Shown here in pieces: positions 1-10,722 of a stretch of 64,000 bases of DNA (position 1 is the stretch's first letter; each line of letters starts with the position of its first letter). Below the pieces are notes generated by a model. The model was given only the letters and a program-made list of their open reading frames with translations. It searched no databases and was not told the origin of the DNA. This DNA comes from Chionoecetes opilio (Eukaryota > Arthropoda > Malacostraca > Decapoda > Majidae): NCBI GenBank assembly GCA_016584305.1, contig JACEEZ010018069.1:136001-200000 (forward strand), in the 5' to 3' direction. The translations under genes were made by a program, and so were the position numbers.

Positions 1-1
1 T

Positions 2-1591
2 TATACAGATATTGCTTCCAATTTAGATAACAACATCCCACCTTCCGATATTAACCCACTTGACTTTCTGAGAGGTAATTATCCAACATCAATGATTGTT
101 CCTCCAGTACTACCACAAGACGTTGCAGCTGTAATAAACTCATTAATAAACAAAAAGTGTAATACCCATGAAATTTCTGTCTCTCTCCTAAAAGCTAATA
201 AAGAACAAATAGCTGTTCCATTATCAAACTTGTTCAACCAGTCCATCGAAAAAGGAATTTTTCCTCAATGTTTAAAACATGCAACCGTAATCCCTATTTA
301 TAAAAAAGGTCCAAAAGACAACATTGCCAATTACAGACCAATATCACTGCTAAGCACCTACTCAAAAATATTCGATAAATTGATGATTAAAATTCTATTA
401 AATTTCTTAACCAAAAAATCTATTATCAACAAAGAACAATTTGGTTTTCGACAAGGCTTAAGTACCTTTAGTGCTTTGACCGCCTTCACCGATAACATCT
501 ACTCTGCCTTGGATGCTCAACATACAATGCTCACTATTTATATAGACTTTACTAAGGTTTTTGATACAGCGAAACATGATATCTTACTACAAAAATTGAA
601 ACATTATGGTATACGTGGCATCATACATGACTGGTTTAGAGACTACCTCACCGGTAGAACCCAAAGTACAAAATTGTCTATCTATACCTCAACATATTCA
701 GTACAGAGTCCCTCAGGGTAGTGTCCTCGGTCCCATTTTATTCCTTATAAATGATCTCCCAAATGTATTTACAAATTTAAAAACAATACTTTTTGCTGAT
801 GACTACTTTATTCATTACTGGTGCAGACCCTAAATCCTTGATAGAAACAGCCAACCAAGACCTAGAAAAATTTTATAAATGGTGTTTGAATAATAGACTA
901 ACCGTCAATTTAAACAAAACGTATTATATGCTCTTTACCAACAAGGCGACTAAAATTCTTCCTACTCTGTATACAACAACAATGTCATCAACAGAGCTAA
1001 CCAACACAAACTACTAGGTATAACTTTTGATGATAAACATATCCTTTTAAACCACACATTAATGAATTATGTCTTAAATTGTCTAGAATCGTATCTCTAT
1101 TATATCAAATTAGAGACCTTATGCCTAATAATATACTTAAAATTCTCTATAATGCCCATGTATTGCCACACTTTCAATATTGTACTCCAGTCTGGTGCAA
1201 CACATATCCCACTCATTTACTTCCCCTGTTCCGGCTACAAAAGAAAATAATTAGGATCATTACAAATTCGGGCTACTTTGATCATACTCACCCTTTATTT
1301 AAGAATATGAACATCTTGAAATTATTTGACATAAACAAATTACAGATTGGAATATATATGCACAAATTAGTTACTGGTGGTCATTATATTAACTTGCTCC
1401 CTCAACATAACTACCCCACCCGCAACTGTGAACACCTCCGTGTACCACAATATAACCTGACAGTTTTTCAACACTCACTAGCCTACTCTGGTCCCAAGAT
1501 ATGGAATAATATACCCGACTCTGTTAAGACCTTACCAACATTATGTTCATTTAAAAGGCAATGCAAAAAGTATTTATTGTCCCAATACTGA
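2..1591 (+). pseudogene. Non-LTR retrotransposon reverse transcriptase, CR1/Jockey-like, broken
   Basis: The reading frame is already open at the window edge, so the endonuclease lies outside. Residues typical of non-LTR RTs are visible: NYRPISLL near 329-352, EQFGFRQG near 436-460, the first catalytic block YIDFTKVFD near 541-567, PQGSVLGP near 711-734 and the active-site FADD near 790-803. The frame changes near 700-720, near 800 and again between about 1017 and 1079. The last piece, 1079-1591, is the C-terminal thumb/connection region with the family's PHFQYCTPVW and PKIWNNIP signatures. It would have encoded the enzyme for target-primed reverse transcription. The frame breaks make it a dead copy. 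Clade (CR1 versus Jockey) is inferred only from motif style. Confidence 0.85.
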
Positions 1592-1610
1592 CAAGATATT
1601 TGTTCTAATA

Positions 1611-2305
1611 CAATAAACCCTTCATGCTCGCGGGGGTTAGGGAACAGAGACACCCGCGAGTATCGTAAATCCGCGAGCATGACATTAGTCATTCATTTAC
1701 CCTTTTTTTTTTTTTTTTTTTTTTACATCACAAGGAACTGGCCAATGGCACAACAAAAATGGGTAACACAAAGTCCGCTTCGTCGCCAGTCCCTATAAAG
1801 AAGACAGTAAGAGAATAAAATAAAAACAGAGGGGTAGGCCAATTTAGTTCGGGAGGTGTCTTGTTACTCTTCTTTTGAAAAGATTTAAGTCATAGGAAAG
1901 TGGAAAAATAGAAACAGGAAGAGAGTTCCAGAGTTTACCAGTGAAAGAGATGAAAGAGTAAAGATACTGATTAACTCTTGCATTAGGAAGATGGACAGAA
2001 TAGGGATGAGAATGAGTAGAAAGTCTTGTGCAGCGAGGCCGCGGGAGTGGGGGAGGCATGCAGTTAGCAAGTTCAGAAGAGCAGTGAGCATGAAAGTAAC
2101 GGTAGAAGAGAGCAAGAGAAGCAACATTGCGACGGTGATTTAAAGATTGAAGACATTCAGTCAGAGGAGAAGAGTTGATGAGACGAAAAGCTTTTGACTC
2201 AACCCTGTTTAGGAGAGCTGTATGAGTGGATCCTCCCCAAACATGTGAGACATACTCCATACATGGGCGGATAAGGCCCCTGTAGAGAGCAAGCAATTGG
2301 GAGGG

Positions 2306-2357
<52 letters not shown>

Positions 2358-2424
2358 GGGGGTTGAAAACCAGCGAGTAATCAAATCCGCGAGCCTGAAA
2401 CCCGCGAGCATGAAGGGTTTATTG
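1611..2424. mobile_element. Pogo/Tigger-like non-autonomous DNA transposon with TA duplication
   Basis: Perfect 24-bp terminal inverted repeats are seen at 1611-1634 (starts CAATAAACCCTTCATG) and 2401-2424, each flanked outside by TA (1609-1610 and 2425-2426). CGCGAG motifs recur just inside both ends, as in Tigger-type elements. It sits in the 3' untranslated part of the RT element that surrounds it, 19 bp after the RT stop codon. No transposase of its own remains. Most of the interior is a foreign reverse-strand retrotransposon piece with long homopolymers. TA duplication supports the Tc1/mariner/pogo group; the Tigger label is an inference from end sequence. Confidence 0.75.
1703..2350 (-). 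pseudogene. 5'-truncated non-LTR retrotransposon, RT C-terminus with poly(A) tail
   Basis: On the reverse strand, 2296-1844 is open for 150 codons and reads as the C-terminal part of a crustacean-type non-LTR RT (RGLIRPCMEYVSHVWGG, then RVESKAFRLINS, then GKLWNSLP). The reverse-strand 3' end runs into an A tail, seen on the plus strand as T(20) at about 1703-1723. The upstream side is a 40-base A run followed by about 12 G on the plus strand (2310-2361), which could be a target homopolymer or an assembly slip. This is a typical 5'-truncated retrotransposition product, nested inside the Tigger-like element. Confidence 0.8.
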
Positions 2425-2426
2425 TA

Positions 2427-2802
2427 TTTGTTCTAATATTTGTTCTAATATATTTCCAATGATGGTCATGTAGATTTATTATAGTGCCAACAATACATTT
2501 TATTAGCATTCTACAAATGAATTTTTGAGCAATTGTCTATGTATTTCTCCTGTTTTTTTTTTTTTTTTTTTTGTTTACCTTGTTTTTCTTTCTTTTTCTT
2601 TCTTTTTCTTCTTCTTTTATGTAATTGCTACTGACGTCCTAGATAAACTTGTTTGTAAACTACAGAGATGCTGCCCGAATAGCCGTATGGCTTCGTATGG
2701 GCTGCTTACACAAACTATGTTATATAACTTTATTAACGTATGTATTATGGTAAGCATATTAAAGTGTTTCAAGTGTTTCAAGTGTTTCAAGTGTGTTTCA
2801 AG
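2427..2802 (+). mobile_element. 3' UTR and 9-bp tail repeat of the first RT element
   Basis: After the Tigger-like insertion the 3' UTR of the surrounding RT element resumes and repeats the pre-insertion motif TTGTTCTAATA. A T/TTTCC-rich stretch follows (2551-2616). At 2761-2802 the 9-bp unit AAGTGTTTC is repeated about 4.5 times. CR1-group elements end in short tandem units instead of poly(A), so this is read as the 3' terminus. No open frame is present. Confidence 0.5.
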
Positions 2803-3200
2803 TTTCCCCCCCCTCTTGCTGATCTGGCTTCTGCATTGGCATCTCTTGGAGGAGCGCTTCAGCTGAACGGACAAGACTAATGCCGTGCTGACACTGCAGT
2901 ATAGTGAGTACAACACCCTTAGCTGACATTTACATGATATATATATATATTCAAGTACGCCACTTGTTTTACAACAGTAGATAATGGTAAATGGAGTTAC
3001 TTTTTGTGTAATATATTTGTCAGTTATTTTTGTAGTTGTATTTTTTTTTCTTTGCACTGTTAAATAATTTACAGTACTTCACTATACATGTTCGCTTCTT
3101 ATATCACTCATATATGTACATGCATCTTTTTTTTATTGCCTTAAAAGCGCAAGAGATGGGTAATAGCACTTTATCTTGGTTAAAGTTTCACTTATAATTA
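2803..3200. other. Spacer before gag, no LTR recognised
   Basis: About 400 bases between the CR1-like tail and gag. It holds a short TA run at 2937-2949 and T-rich tracts. I compared it by eye with the 3' end of the retrovirus (10.1-10.98 kb) and saw no matching terminal repeat and no convincing tRNA primer-binding site. The 5' LTR has either been lost or diverged beyond visual recognition. Confidence 0.5.
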
Positions 3201-4349
3201 ATGGACAAAACAAATCAGACTAAGTCAGAAAAAGAGCGTGAATTACTCACCGAAAAATTTCTTGGACTTTGTAAAGGACGGAAAGTCTTAGCATCTGACG
3301 CAGCAAATAGTGGCAGTGAGGAAGAATTAGTTAAACATTTACCAGAGGAGGATATTCGTAAATTAAGAAGTGGAAGTCACCACCTACGAGTCTCTCCTGA
3401 GTTAACTCAGTCACTAACTAACTCAAACTCTAACTCAGTCACTCTTACTAACACAATGTCTCCCACTAAGCCTCCCGGTGCAGGTCCTTCTGGCATCCCT
3501 GAACAGCCTCTTCCTCAGGCCGCTGGAGCTATTAAAATATTGCCCACAAGTGCAGCTATTCGCGAATTCTCGGGTATTGATCCAAGCTATACTGCCAGAG
3601 AATATATTAGTCTTTGTGAAGATGTCATGAAAAACTCCTTTGTATGTGATGAAGGGATCAAATATCTTTCATCCGTTCCGCCTACAGGCTGGCTCACGAG
3701 CTTCACATTTAATGCAAGCCAGCGCTTTTACCAGCCCACAACAAGCACAAATGATCTGGCTTTTCGGTCAAACTTCTTGGAAACATTTGGGGAAAATGAA
3801 AAACACAGCTTGGTCAAAGGTGTTAATTTAGCGTTAGAGCTATTGCACGGTAGCGCTGCCTCAAAGGATCTTTTCGATGGTCAGGTAGACGCAAACAGAA
3901 TATCTGCTGATTTCGTTAAGTACTTAAAAGACAATGGGTGGACTCACGGAGACACCATGCCATTACCCGATGTATGCAAGTTTCTGGAGTTTTTTGTGTA
4001 CATGATGTTGCTAAAGGGGAAATGTCGAAGGAGCAGTTTATCATTAAACTACACACACAATGACGAACTCCACGATTTTGTTCTTAAATTAAAAACTAAA
4101 GTGGAGGAGAAGGATAGTGATGTGCGTATGTCAGCCTCTAATGTCGCTATGACGTTAACCACAATTGATGAGGTGACTCCTGACTCATCCTATGCGGCCG
4201 TGACTGCGTCAGGGAAACCGACCTTCACTTGCACATACTGCCAGCGTGAAGGACACACCACTAGCAGGTGTTTTAATCGTGTCAAGGATCAGCGTAAAGC
4301 CAAGAGAAAGAATAATTATCGTGACGCCAGTGGTCTTGTAAATGCTTAG
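3201..4349 (+). CDS. gag: Gag polyprotein of the endogenous retrovirus (to first stop)
   Basis: 382 residues open from ATG to TAG. A charged, Ser/Asn-rich N-terminus (about 1-110) precedes a helical capsid-like middle (about 120-300). One zinc knuckle of form C-x2-C-x4-H-x4-C lies at residues 344-357 (CTYCQREGHTTSRC), followed by a Lys/Arg-rich nucleic-acid-binding tail. Gag packages the genomic RNA and forms the particle. The TAG at 4347-4349 is followed by a further open stretch in the same frame, so the true C-terminus may lie downstream and the stop may be a decay mutation. Confidence 0.8.
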   Translation: MDKTNQTKSEKERELLTEKFLGLCKGRKVLASDAANSGSEEELVKHLPEEDIRKLRSGSHHLRVSPELTQSLTNSNSNSVTLTNTMSPTKPPGAGPSGIPEQPLPQAAGAIKILPTSAAIREFSGIDPSYTAREYISLCEDVMKNSFVCDEGIKYLSSVPPTGWLTSFTFNASQRFYQPTTSTNDLAFRSNFLETFGENEKHSLVKGVNLALELLHGSAASKDLFDGQVDANRISADFVKYLKDNGWTHGDTMPLPDVCKFLEFFVYMMLLKGKCRRSSLSLNYTHNDELHDFVLKLKTKVEEKDSDVRMSASNVAMTLTTIDEVTPDSSYAAVTASGKPTFTCTYCQREGHTTSRCFNRVKDQRKAKRKNNYRDASGLVNA

Positions 4350-4595
4350 TTTACCAATAAACATTATTATCAAGATGAGACGGCTCCACCGCGAAGGCAG
4401 ATGCGACCTAACAACACTGCAGTATACAAACCTTATTCCTCTTCTCCTCGTGGCGCGACAGGAAACAATCCATATTGTTCAATCCATGAAAGCACCACCC
4501 ATTTCACTGATGACTGCTTAACGCTTGTCAAAATGAAAGACAACTTTTCCCGAGGCCGTGGAGGGGGCGGTCATTCAAAAACAAAGAATGACTGA
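4350..4595 (+). CDS. Gag C-terminal extension in the same frame
   Basis: Directly after the gag TAG the same frame stays open for 81 codons, up to TGA at 4593-4595 in a TGACTGACTGAC run. It is basic and holds a second Cys/His cluster (CSIHESTTHFTDDC) resembling a modified knuckle. It ends in an Arg/Gly-rich tail (FSRGRGGGGH). It is either the original gag C-terminus separated by a point mutation or a readthrough product. I cannot tell which from one copy. Confidence 0.55.
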   Translation, partial: FTNKHYYQDETAPPRRQMRPNNTAVYKPYSSSPRGATGNNPYCSIHESTTHFTDDCLTLVKMKDNFSRGRGGGGHSKTKND

Positions 4596-5254
4596 CTGAC
4601 TGACTTAGGAAGAAAAATCATTAAGGAAGAAAATACTGCAGTGGTATCGGATGATGTTGAGATATATACATCCTTAGTAGCCGCTTGCAGTCAAGCCAAC
4701 ATAATGACTTTGTCAACAAAAATGGGACGGTTAAAGGCATCTTTTGCAGTGGACACTGGCCTCTTCGTCCCAATGACCTAAATTTAATGGGTGTTACTAG
4801 CGAGCCTCTCAACATTTTAGGCATTGTTCGCCTACCCATCAGCTTAGGAAAAGGCACATCTATTATGCGTTTGGATTTTTATGTAGCTTCCAACTTCTCC
4901 TTGCCCACGGATGGGTTGTTAGGGTTGAAATCGCTCAAATCCAATCGTATGGTGATTCATACTGACATCAATATGATCAAATTTCAAGGAAAAGGCTTTC
5001 AAGCAATGAATCAACCCATGCGCCTGACTTCCGAGTGTGGACTAAATCGCAAAGTAAATCTAGGTACTGTACCAGCCCAAACTCAGGCCGTACCTGCCCT
5101 TCAGAATGTAAATTCTACCCAAAAAGATAATAGGGAGAATTGGAAAGTTGTTAATGCCACGGTATTAGGGGACCACGAGATACCCCACCGTGTGGCCATG
5201 CACATTCCCGTGTCAGTCCCAAAGCTAACCGTAGGGTGTGACATCCTGCTTTGA
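4596..5254 (+). pseudogene. Retroviral aspartic protease and pol N-terminal region, frameshifted
   Basis: The gag frame re-opens after TGA and reaches the aspartic protease active-site triad DTG (FAVDTGLFVP) at about 4743-4772, then meets TAA. The rest of the protease is in another frame (to 5254), including the flap-like middle and a TDGLLGLKSL block near 4907-4940 that resembles the conserved ILG(R/L)D-type C-terminal motif. This enzyme would cleave Gag-Pol. A one-base change just after the active site separates the two parts. Residues up to 5254 link protease to RT. Confidence 0.7.
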
Positions 5255-6301
5255 AGGCCCTAGTCAAATAAAAAGACTAGTTGTGGAATCAACTCTTAGC
5301 ACGGTTCGTGAGGGACACAAGACTGTCGCCCTTGTGGTCAATACCACCGACGGTCCGATCAAATTAAAACAAGGGGTCCTCTTAAGTAAAGCATTAGCTT
5401 ATGACGCGTCGGTTGTAGCAGAACCTTTGGAACTCCCAGCTACTTGTATTTCTTCAGTATACAATAATACACTCGAAAACAAGCCGGCTCCTGTACAAAC
5501 CTTTGATTCACTCGTCACTGTAGTGGACTATCCTGAATTAAAGCCTTTACTGTTAGGACTTTTACAACAATACCGTGATGTTTTTGCCATGCCAGGAGAT
5601 TGTCTAGGCGTTACTGACCGAACAACACATCACATTAAATTAAAATCTGGTACCCAGCCGGTCTATATTCCAGCCTATCGACTTCCTCACAGTCAGAGGC
5701 AAATAGTCGATGATCAAATAAAAGACATGTTGGAACAGGATGTAATAAGAAATTCCCGATCACCGTGGAACTCGCCCTTATTTCTCGTTCCTAAAAAGGA
5801 CGGAAGTTACAGACCTGTAATTAGATTTTTGGCGGGTACAATGAAGTAACTGAGGACGATAGGTATCCTCTCCCTGTTTTTAAGTGACTTGTTGATGGCT
5901 CTAGGACCAGGTAATACACTTTTCAGTAGCCTTGATCTTCTAAGCGGTTTACTGGCAAGTACCGATGGCGCCCGTGTCAAGGGAAGTAACTGCTTTCAGC
6001 ACTCCCAGCGGACATTTTGAGTGGCTTAGAATGCCTTTTGGGCTTAAATCAGCCCCTATCACTTTTCAAAGAATGATAAATACCTTGTTTGGTAATTGCT
6101 GGTATGCTAGGAAACAATGTATATGCATATGTTGATGATGTGATCATTTGTAGTAAGGATCAGAGTCTCATTTTGCCACTTTAGAAGCTGTACTCCTTAA
6201 GCTTAAAGAAGGAGGTCTAAAAGCTAAATCACAAAGTGTGAGTTTCTAAAAGCTAAAATTTCCTTCTTAGGACTATCGTCGATGAGGACGGAACTCACAC
6301 C
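5238..6301 (+). pseudogene. Reverse transcriptase of the endogenous retrovirus, multiply broken
   Basis: The N-terminal half is open at 5238-5849 and carries the Ty3/gypsy RT entry block (SPWNSPLFLVPKKDG) at about 5758-5802. Between 5850 and 6301 the frame changes several times, but recognisable pieces follow in order: a palm aspartate region near 5932-5960, FGLKSAP near 6038-6058, and the catalytic YVDD box at 6128-6139. Its role was to copy viral RNA to DNA. The number of indels in 450 bases shows long neutral decay or a low-quality stretch. Confidence 0.8.
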
Positions 6302-7099
6302 ATGAATGATAAAATTAAAGCAATTCAAAACTTCCCGCAACCACAGAGTATAGACAATGTCCGTTCTTTCATTGGATTGTGTGGCTATTATCGGCGATTC
6401 ATTAAAAAATTTGCCGCCATGGCATCGCCTCTGAACAGATTGTTAAAGAAAGATACACCGTTTCATTGGAATGCTGCACAAGATAAAAGTTTTCAAGACT
6501 TTAAATTTTCCCTAACCAACGCACCTGTCTTGGCGTTTCCAGATTATAAGGCTCCTTTCATCATGTATACGGATGCGTCTGCCCTGGGCCTTGGAGCGGT
6601 TTTAATGCAGCCTGACGCAAGCGGTAAAAATCGCGCTGTTGCATATGCGAGTAGAACCTTAAATCCTGCCGAGTCAAATTACTCTGTCACTCATCAGGAG
6701 ACGCTCGCTGTTGTCTGGTCTCTCAAACATTTTAGGGATATTATCTTTGGATATGATATAACTATATTTACAGATCACGCAGCCGTCACCGAACTATTTA
6801 AGGGAAGAAACCTTAGCGGTAGACTCGCGCGCTGGTACCTAACTTTACAAGAGTTTAATCCAACGTTCAAATACGTGCCAGGTCGAGCCAATGTAGTGGC
6901 TGACGCCCTGTCTAGGAATGTACCAGTAGGATCCGTGGGAGAAACACCCCCTGTTTTACAAAAGTTTGCCATTCATGAATTAGCCAATGCCCAGCGTCAA
7001 CATGACGTGTGGAACAAGGTCATATATGCTCTGGAATCAGGTGATGAATCAAATTTACCAAAATTAACCATTCCTTTCTCACATTTTTTTTGTCCTTAG
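6302..7099 (+). CDS. RT connection and RNase H domain
   Basis: 265 codons without a stop. It begins with the end of the RT thumb (RSFIGLCGYYRRFI, typical of gypsy elements). The RNase H domain follows, with TDAS at about 6569-6580, the HQE glutamate block (NYSVTHQETLAVVWSLKHFR) and the TDH aspartate, ending at the conserved ADALSR near 6900-6917. RNase H removes the RNA strand after copying. The frame ends at an 8-9-base T run (7085-7093), beyond which the integrase continues in another frame, so a homopolymer indel is likely. Confidence 0.85.
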   Translation: MNDKIKAIQNFPQPQSIDNVRSFIGLCGYYRRFIKKFAAMASPLNRLLKKDTPFHWNAAQDKSFQDFKFSLTNAPVLAFPDYKAPFIMYTDASALGLGAVLMQPDASGKNRAVAYASRTLNPAESNYSVTHQETLAVVWSLKHFRDIIFGYDITIFTDHAAVTELFKGRNLSGRLARWYLTLQEFNPTFKYVPGRANVVADALSRNVPVGSVGETPPVLQKFAIHELANAQRQHDVWNKVIYALESGDESNLPKLTIPFSHFFCP

Positions 7100-8342
7100 A
7101 CGGAGTGCTTTGTAGATATTGGCCTCAAAAAGCAGATCCTGTGGCACAATTTGTGATACCTGAGTCATATGTACCTGTGGTATTAAAGTTAATTCATGAT
7201 GCGGTTATTGCCGGTCATCCAGGGAAGGAGCGAACCCTTACTGCGGTCCGTAGAAGTTATTTTTGGCCGACCATGCGTGTAGACATAGACGCGTATGTAG
7301 CAAAGTGTGTGAAATGCGCTCAGCACAAAGGGACGGTGCCTAAGCCAGCACCGATTTTAGAATATCCTCCCCCGGAACGACCATGGGACGTAGCTGCAAT
7401 AGACCTACTTCAGCTTCCCGCTAGCCATCAGGGTTCCAAGTACCTCTTAGTATGTGTAGATCACTTGTCTAGGTACGTTGTAATGGCCCCATTAAAGGAT
7501 AAAACTACCCGTGCGGTTGCTCACGCCCTCATAGCCAATCTATTTTGTCCCTACTCGACACCACGAGTATTATTAAGTGACAACGGGGCTGAGTTTCGCA
7601 ACGCACTTTTGAGTAAAATTTGCAAAATGTTTAACATAAGTCAAACCTTTGTAGCAACATATCACCCCGCCAGTAACGGCCTTGTGTAGCGCACCAATAG
7701 GAAAATCCTAGAAATTTTGCGCCCGGTTGTCAGTGGCTTACTAGAAAATTGGGAAGATTGGTTACCACATGTAGCAGCTAGCATAAATAGTAGCGTTTGC
7801 GAGTCAACAGGACAATCCCAGTATTACATAGTTTTTGGGATAGAGAAAAGACTCATTTATGACTTGCTAGGTAGTCCTCAACAACCTGTGTATTATATTG
7901 ATGATTATGCTAAGAGCCAATTACAGGTTTTCTCAGACATCCATAAAGATGTAAAAGACAGACTGCTAGTTTCAAAGGCTGCTATGTGCTCCCAACAACA
8001 CAAGCGTTCTTCTCCTGTTACTGTACAAGTAGATGACTTTGTAATGATTAGAGTACCCGAGAGACACTCAAAATTGTCTCCTAAATTTGTGGGACCACGC
8101 CTGGTGGGACTAACACCATGGTGTTAAAACAATTACAAGGTCATAAGTTTGAGATATTTGATCCTAGGTTAAATACATTGGAGGTAGTACACAGTGACAA
8201 ACTTAAAAAGACCAGTGCAAAGCCTGATTTAACCTTAGTAGAAACTGCACCAGTGAGCAATGCTACTCGTCTGACTAATGATAACTCAATTCTTCCACCT
8301 AACCCACCGCATGCTTATAACCTTCGCTCTGGTAACAAATAG
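7090..8342 (+). pseudogene. Integrase of the endogenous retrovirus, with stop at the catalytic glutamate
   Basis: The zinc-binding HHCC domain is complete (a histidine pair ending in AGHPGKE near 7197-7227, and CVKCAQH near 7306-7326). The core shows the first aspartate in AIDLL (about 7399) and the second in LSDNGAEF (about 7575-7598). At 7687-7689 a TAG occupies the position where the family has its catalytic glutamate, after YHPASNGLV. The same frame then continues to 8127 with the C-terminal GPR-type domain. A final shift leads to 8342. The enzyme would have inserted viral DNA. This copy cannot make an active product. Confidence 0.85.
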
Positions 8343-8374
8343 TTTGTTGCTAATAGCTTGTTTTTGTTCCAGAC

Positions 8375-10075
8375 ATGTTTGCCTTCATATATCTCTTCAC
8401 CCTGAGCTCTACTCTGTCTTTGGACCCTTCACATCTCAAGCCTGGAGCCCTCGTTGCCCACTTGGGTCGAGTCTCCCTGGTGGAGGATGTGTTGTGGGTT
8501 ACGTACCCCCATACTGCTCTTCTGAGGATACCGAGCAGGTTGAGGGAGGTCACGGAGCAACTGAGCACAGCTTTAATTCAATTGGAAAATAGTCTCCCAC
8601 AGAAACCTATGTCCCTGGAGATCGAATTGGGTCGGGGGATCAAAAATTATCATAGAGACCATTATTTTCCTCTCTTTCGTGCACGTCTGACTTACCTCAA
8701 TGACACAATCAATCTTGCCCTAGACAACTGCCACGGCCTTGATGTTTCTAACCGAGCTAAACGGGGATTCATTGATGGTATAGGTCAACTGTCACGCATG
8801 ATATTTGGAACGGCTATGAATGAGGATGTAGAAGAATTACGTAACAGGTTTAATCAGCTAGCTTCCATAGCATCAGCAAGCAATAAAGCCATACAGTTAA
8901 ACTGCATGAATATCGCTAAACTTGAAATGCATGTGAATGATCTTGCCTTGCATGTTGATAAACTAACATTTACTATGAACAAGGTGCTAGCCAGTTTAAA
9001 CGACATATATATTTCTATGGAAATTAATCAAATACTACCCATACTGCAGAACACAGCTAACTCTCTTTTGCATGCTAACTCAATGATAATACAGAACATT
9101 GCAGACGCAGCGCGTGGAAGGGTGACTTCCTCTCTTTTCCCTGTCAAGGACTTTATCCATGCTTTAGATATTGGAGAAAAGGAATATAAATTAAAACCCT
9201 TGTTTGACTCACGCGGTATTCATCACTACTATCCCTTACTGGAGTCTGTGCTGACGTCAGACGCAAGAGTCATTCATATACCCTTTCAATCATCGGACAT
9301 ATTTGAAGTTCATCAAATTGAACCGTTTCCTTTTGCAGTGAATGAGACATTAATGACTGTAAACTTGCCTCAATCGATTATTTTAATATCCAAAGACTTG
9401 CCGTTGTACGTGATTGGTCATTTATCTGATTTGCAAAAATGTAAGTCCGAGTATCTAAATTTATTTCATTGTCCAGCCTCACTCTTTGCCTTTCTGTCCT
9501 TAACGGGTGGAGTTTGTGAAATTGTGCTAACCCAGAAAGATGCTTCTATGGCCCTGTCTTTGTGCCCTTATACTCACCTGGCACCTAAGGAAATATTTCA
9601 TCGATCATTTTTTAGTCATCACTATTTTTTTTTTCACAAAACCTTTCTTTGTGTTTGTAGTATGCCCTGACGGCACTGAAAACAAGGAAGTGTCAGTAAC
9701 TTCGCGGTTCTTGTTCGCCTGTCATGTGCGCTCCGTCAACCTGACACTATTCCCTTCTACATTCCACCATGGTTTTTACTGGTAATTTTTCTAGTAATAT
9801 TTTTCCCATTGATAGCTTGCAATATGTAAATTTCTCTAAAATCAGTATATTACTAACAGCCTTTCCGAGTTCACTTTTTCTAACTCATCGGATTTAAAAG
9901 CTGCTGTACAAGTTTACTTAACTCCTTATGGTACATTATCCCTCAATCATTATTCCTATTGTACTTTTTTATTATTATTGTGATTCCTCTGTGCTGTGTT
10001 GTCCAGAAAGCCCTCAATTTGTATAGGCACCTTAAAGGGAATATGGACAGCGAAGTCGTGACTGCCATAGTAACA
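8375..10075 (+). pseudogene. env: Envelope glycoprotein, baculovirus-F/errantivirus-Env type, frameshifted
   Basis: The first 431 codons (8375-9670) are open. They start with a hydrophobic signal peptide (about residues 1-16). A furin-type site RAKR is at residues 127-130, followed at once by a fusion-peptide-like stretch (GFIDGIGQLSRMIFGT). A long alpha-helical/coiled-coil region (about 150-260) comes next. This order is that of baculovirus F and errantivirus Env proteins. The frame then shifts near 9640-9660, and further breaks follow between 9785 and about 9930. A hydrophobic membrane-spanning segment lies near 9945-10005 with a short basic tail after it. Such proteins fuse viral and cell membranes. 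This copy is interrupted at least twice. Confidence 0.8.
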
Positions 10076-10290
10076 CATATTACATGGTTAGGTACATGTC
10101 TCTAGAGTTTAGCCCATCGCGAGGACGCGATATGGGTAGGTGACCGAGCGATATTAGGATGCTGAATAGGTATAGATTATATGTATATAACTAATTTAAT
10201 CAATTAGCTACAGGATGTGTGTCGCCTGTCTGTCTGAGGCAACAACATCTTTTGATGAGGTTATGTTGACGAAGTAATCACGCCATGGCC

Positions 10291-10319
10291 TGCATCAAGA
10301 CACCTGGTGTCTTGATGCA
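10291..10319. repeat. Perfect hairpin inside the 3' LTR-like region
   Basis: TGCATCAAGACACC, one T, then the exact reverse complement: 14-bp arms with a one-base loop. It could fold as DNA or RNA. Its role is unknown. It may be a regulatory element of the LTR or the scar of a small palindromic insertion. Confidence 0.7.
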
Positions 10320-10587
10320 ACACGTAGACACCTCGACCTGGTTCCAGCCTACACACACAAGCTGTGTGTATCATCTCAGCGCTCTGCCCAAGGATGATGA
10401 CGCTGACACAGATGCAACAGGCCTGAGAGACATGACACCGGAACCTGTTAGATTCCGGCCAAAAACTCATATATGTTGCAACTGGCCGGAGGGAAGACAG
10501 AAGTCAAACGGACAGAGTCACTGAGCTGTTCCGGCCATTCCCTTGGCCGTCGGAACACGTGACTTGTCACTCGCCCTCACAGTGTAC

Positions 10588-10611
10588 AGATATATATATA
10601 ATATATTATAT

Positions 10612-10654
<43 letters not shown>

Positions 10655-10663
10655 TATAATAAT

Positions 10664-10722
<59 letters not shown>

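Noticed and set aside
10261..10524. Two overlapping frames on opposite strands in the LTR-like region
   Set aside because: They overlap a perfect hairpin, show no domain and lie where an LTR is expected.
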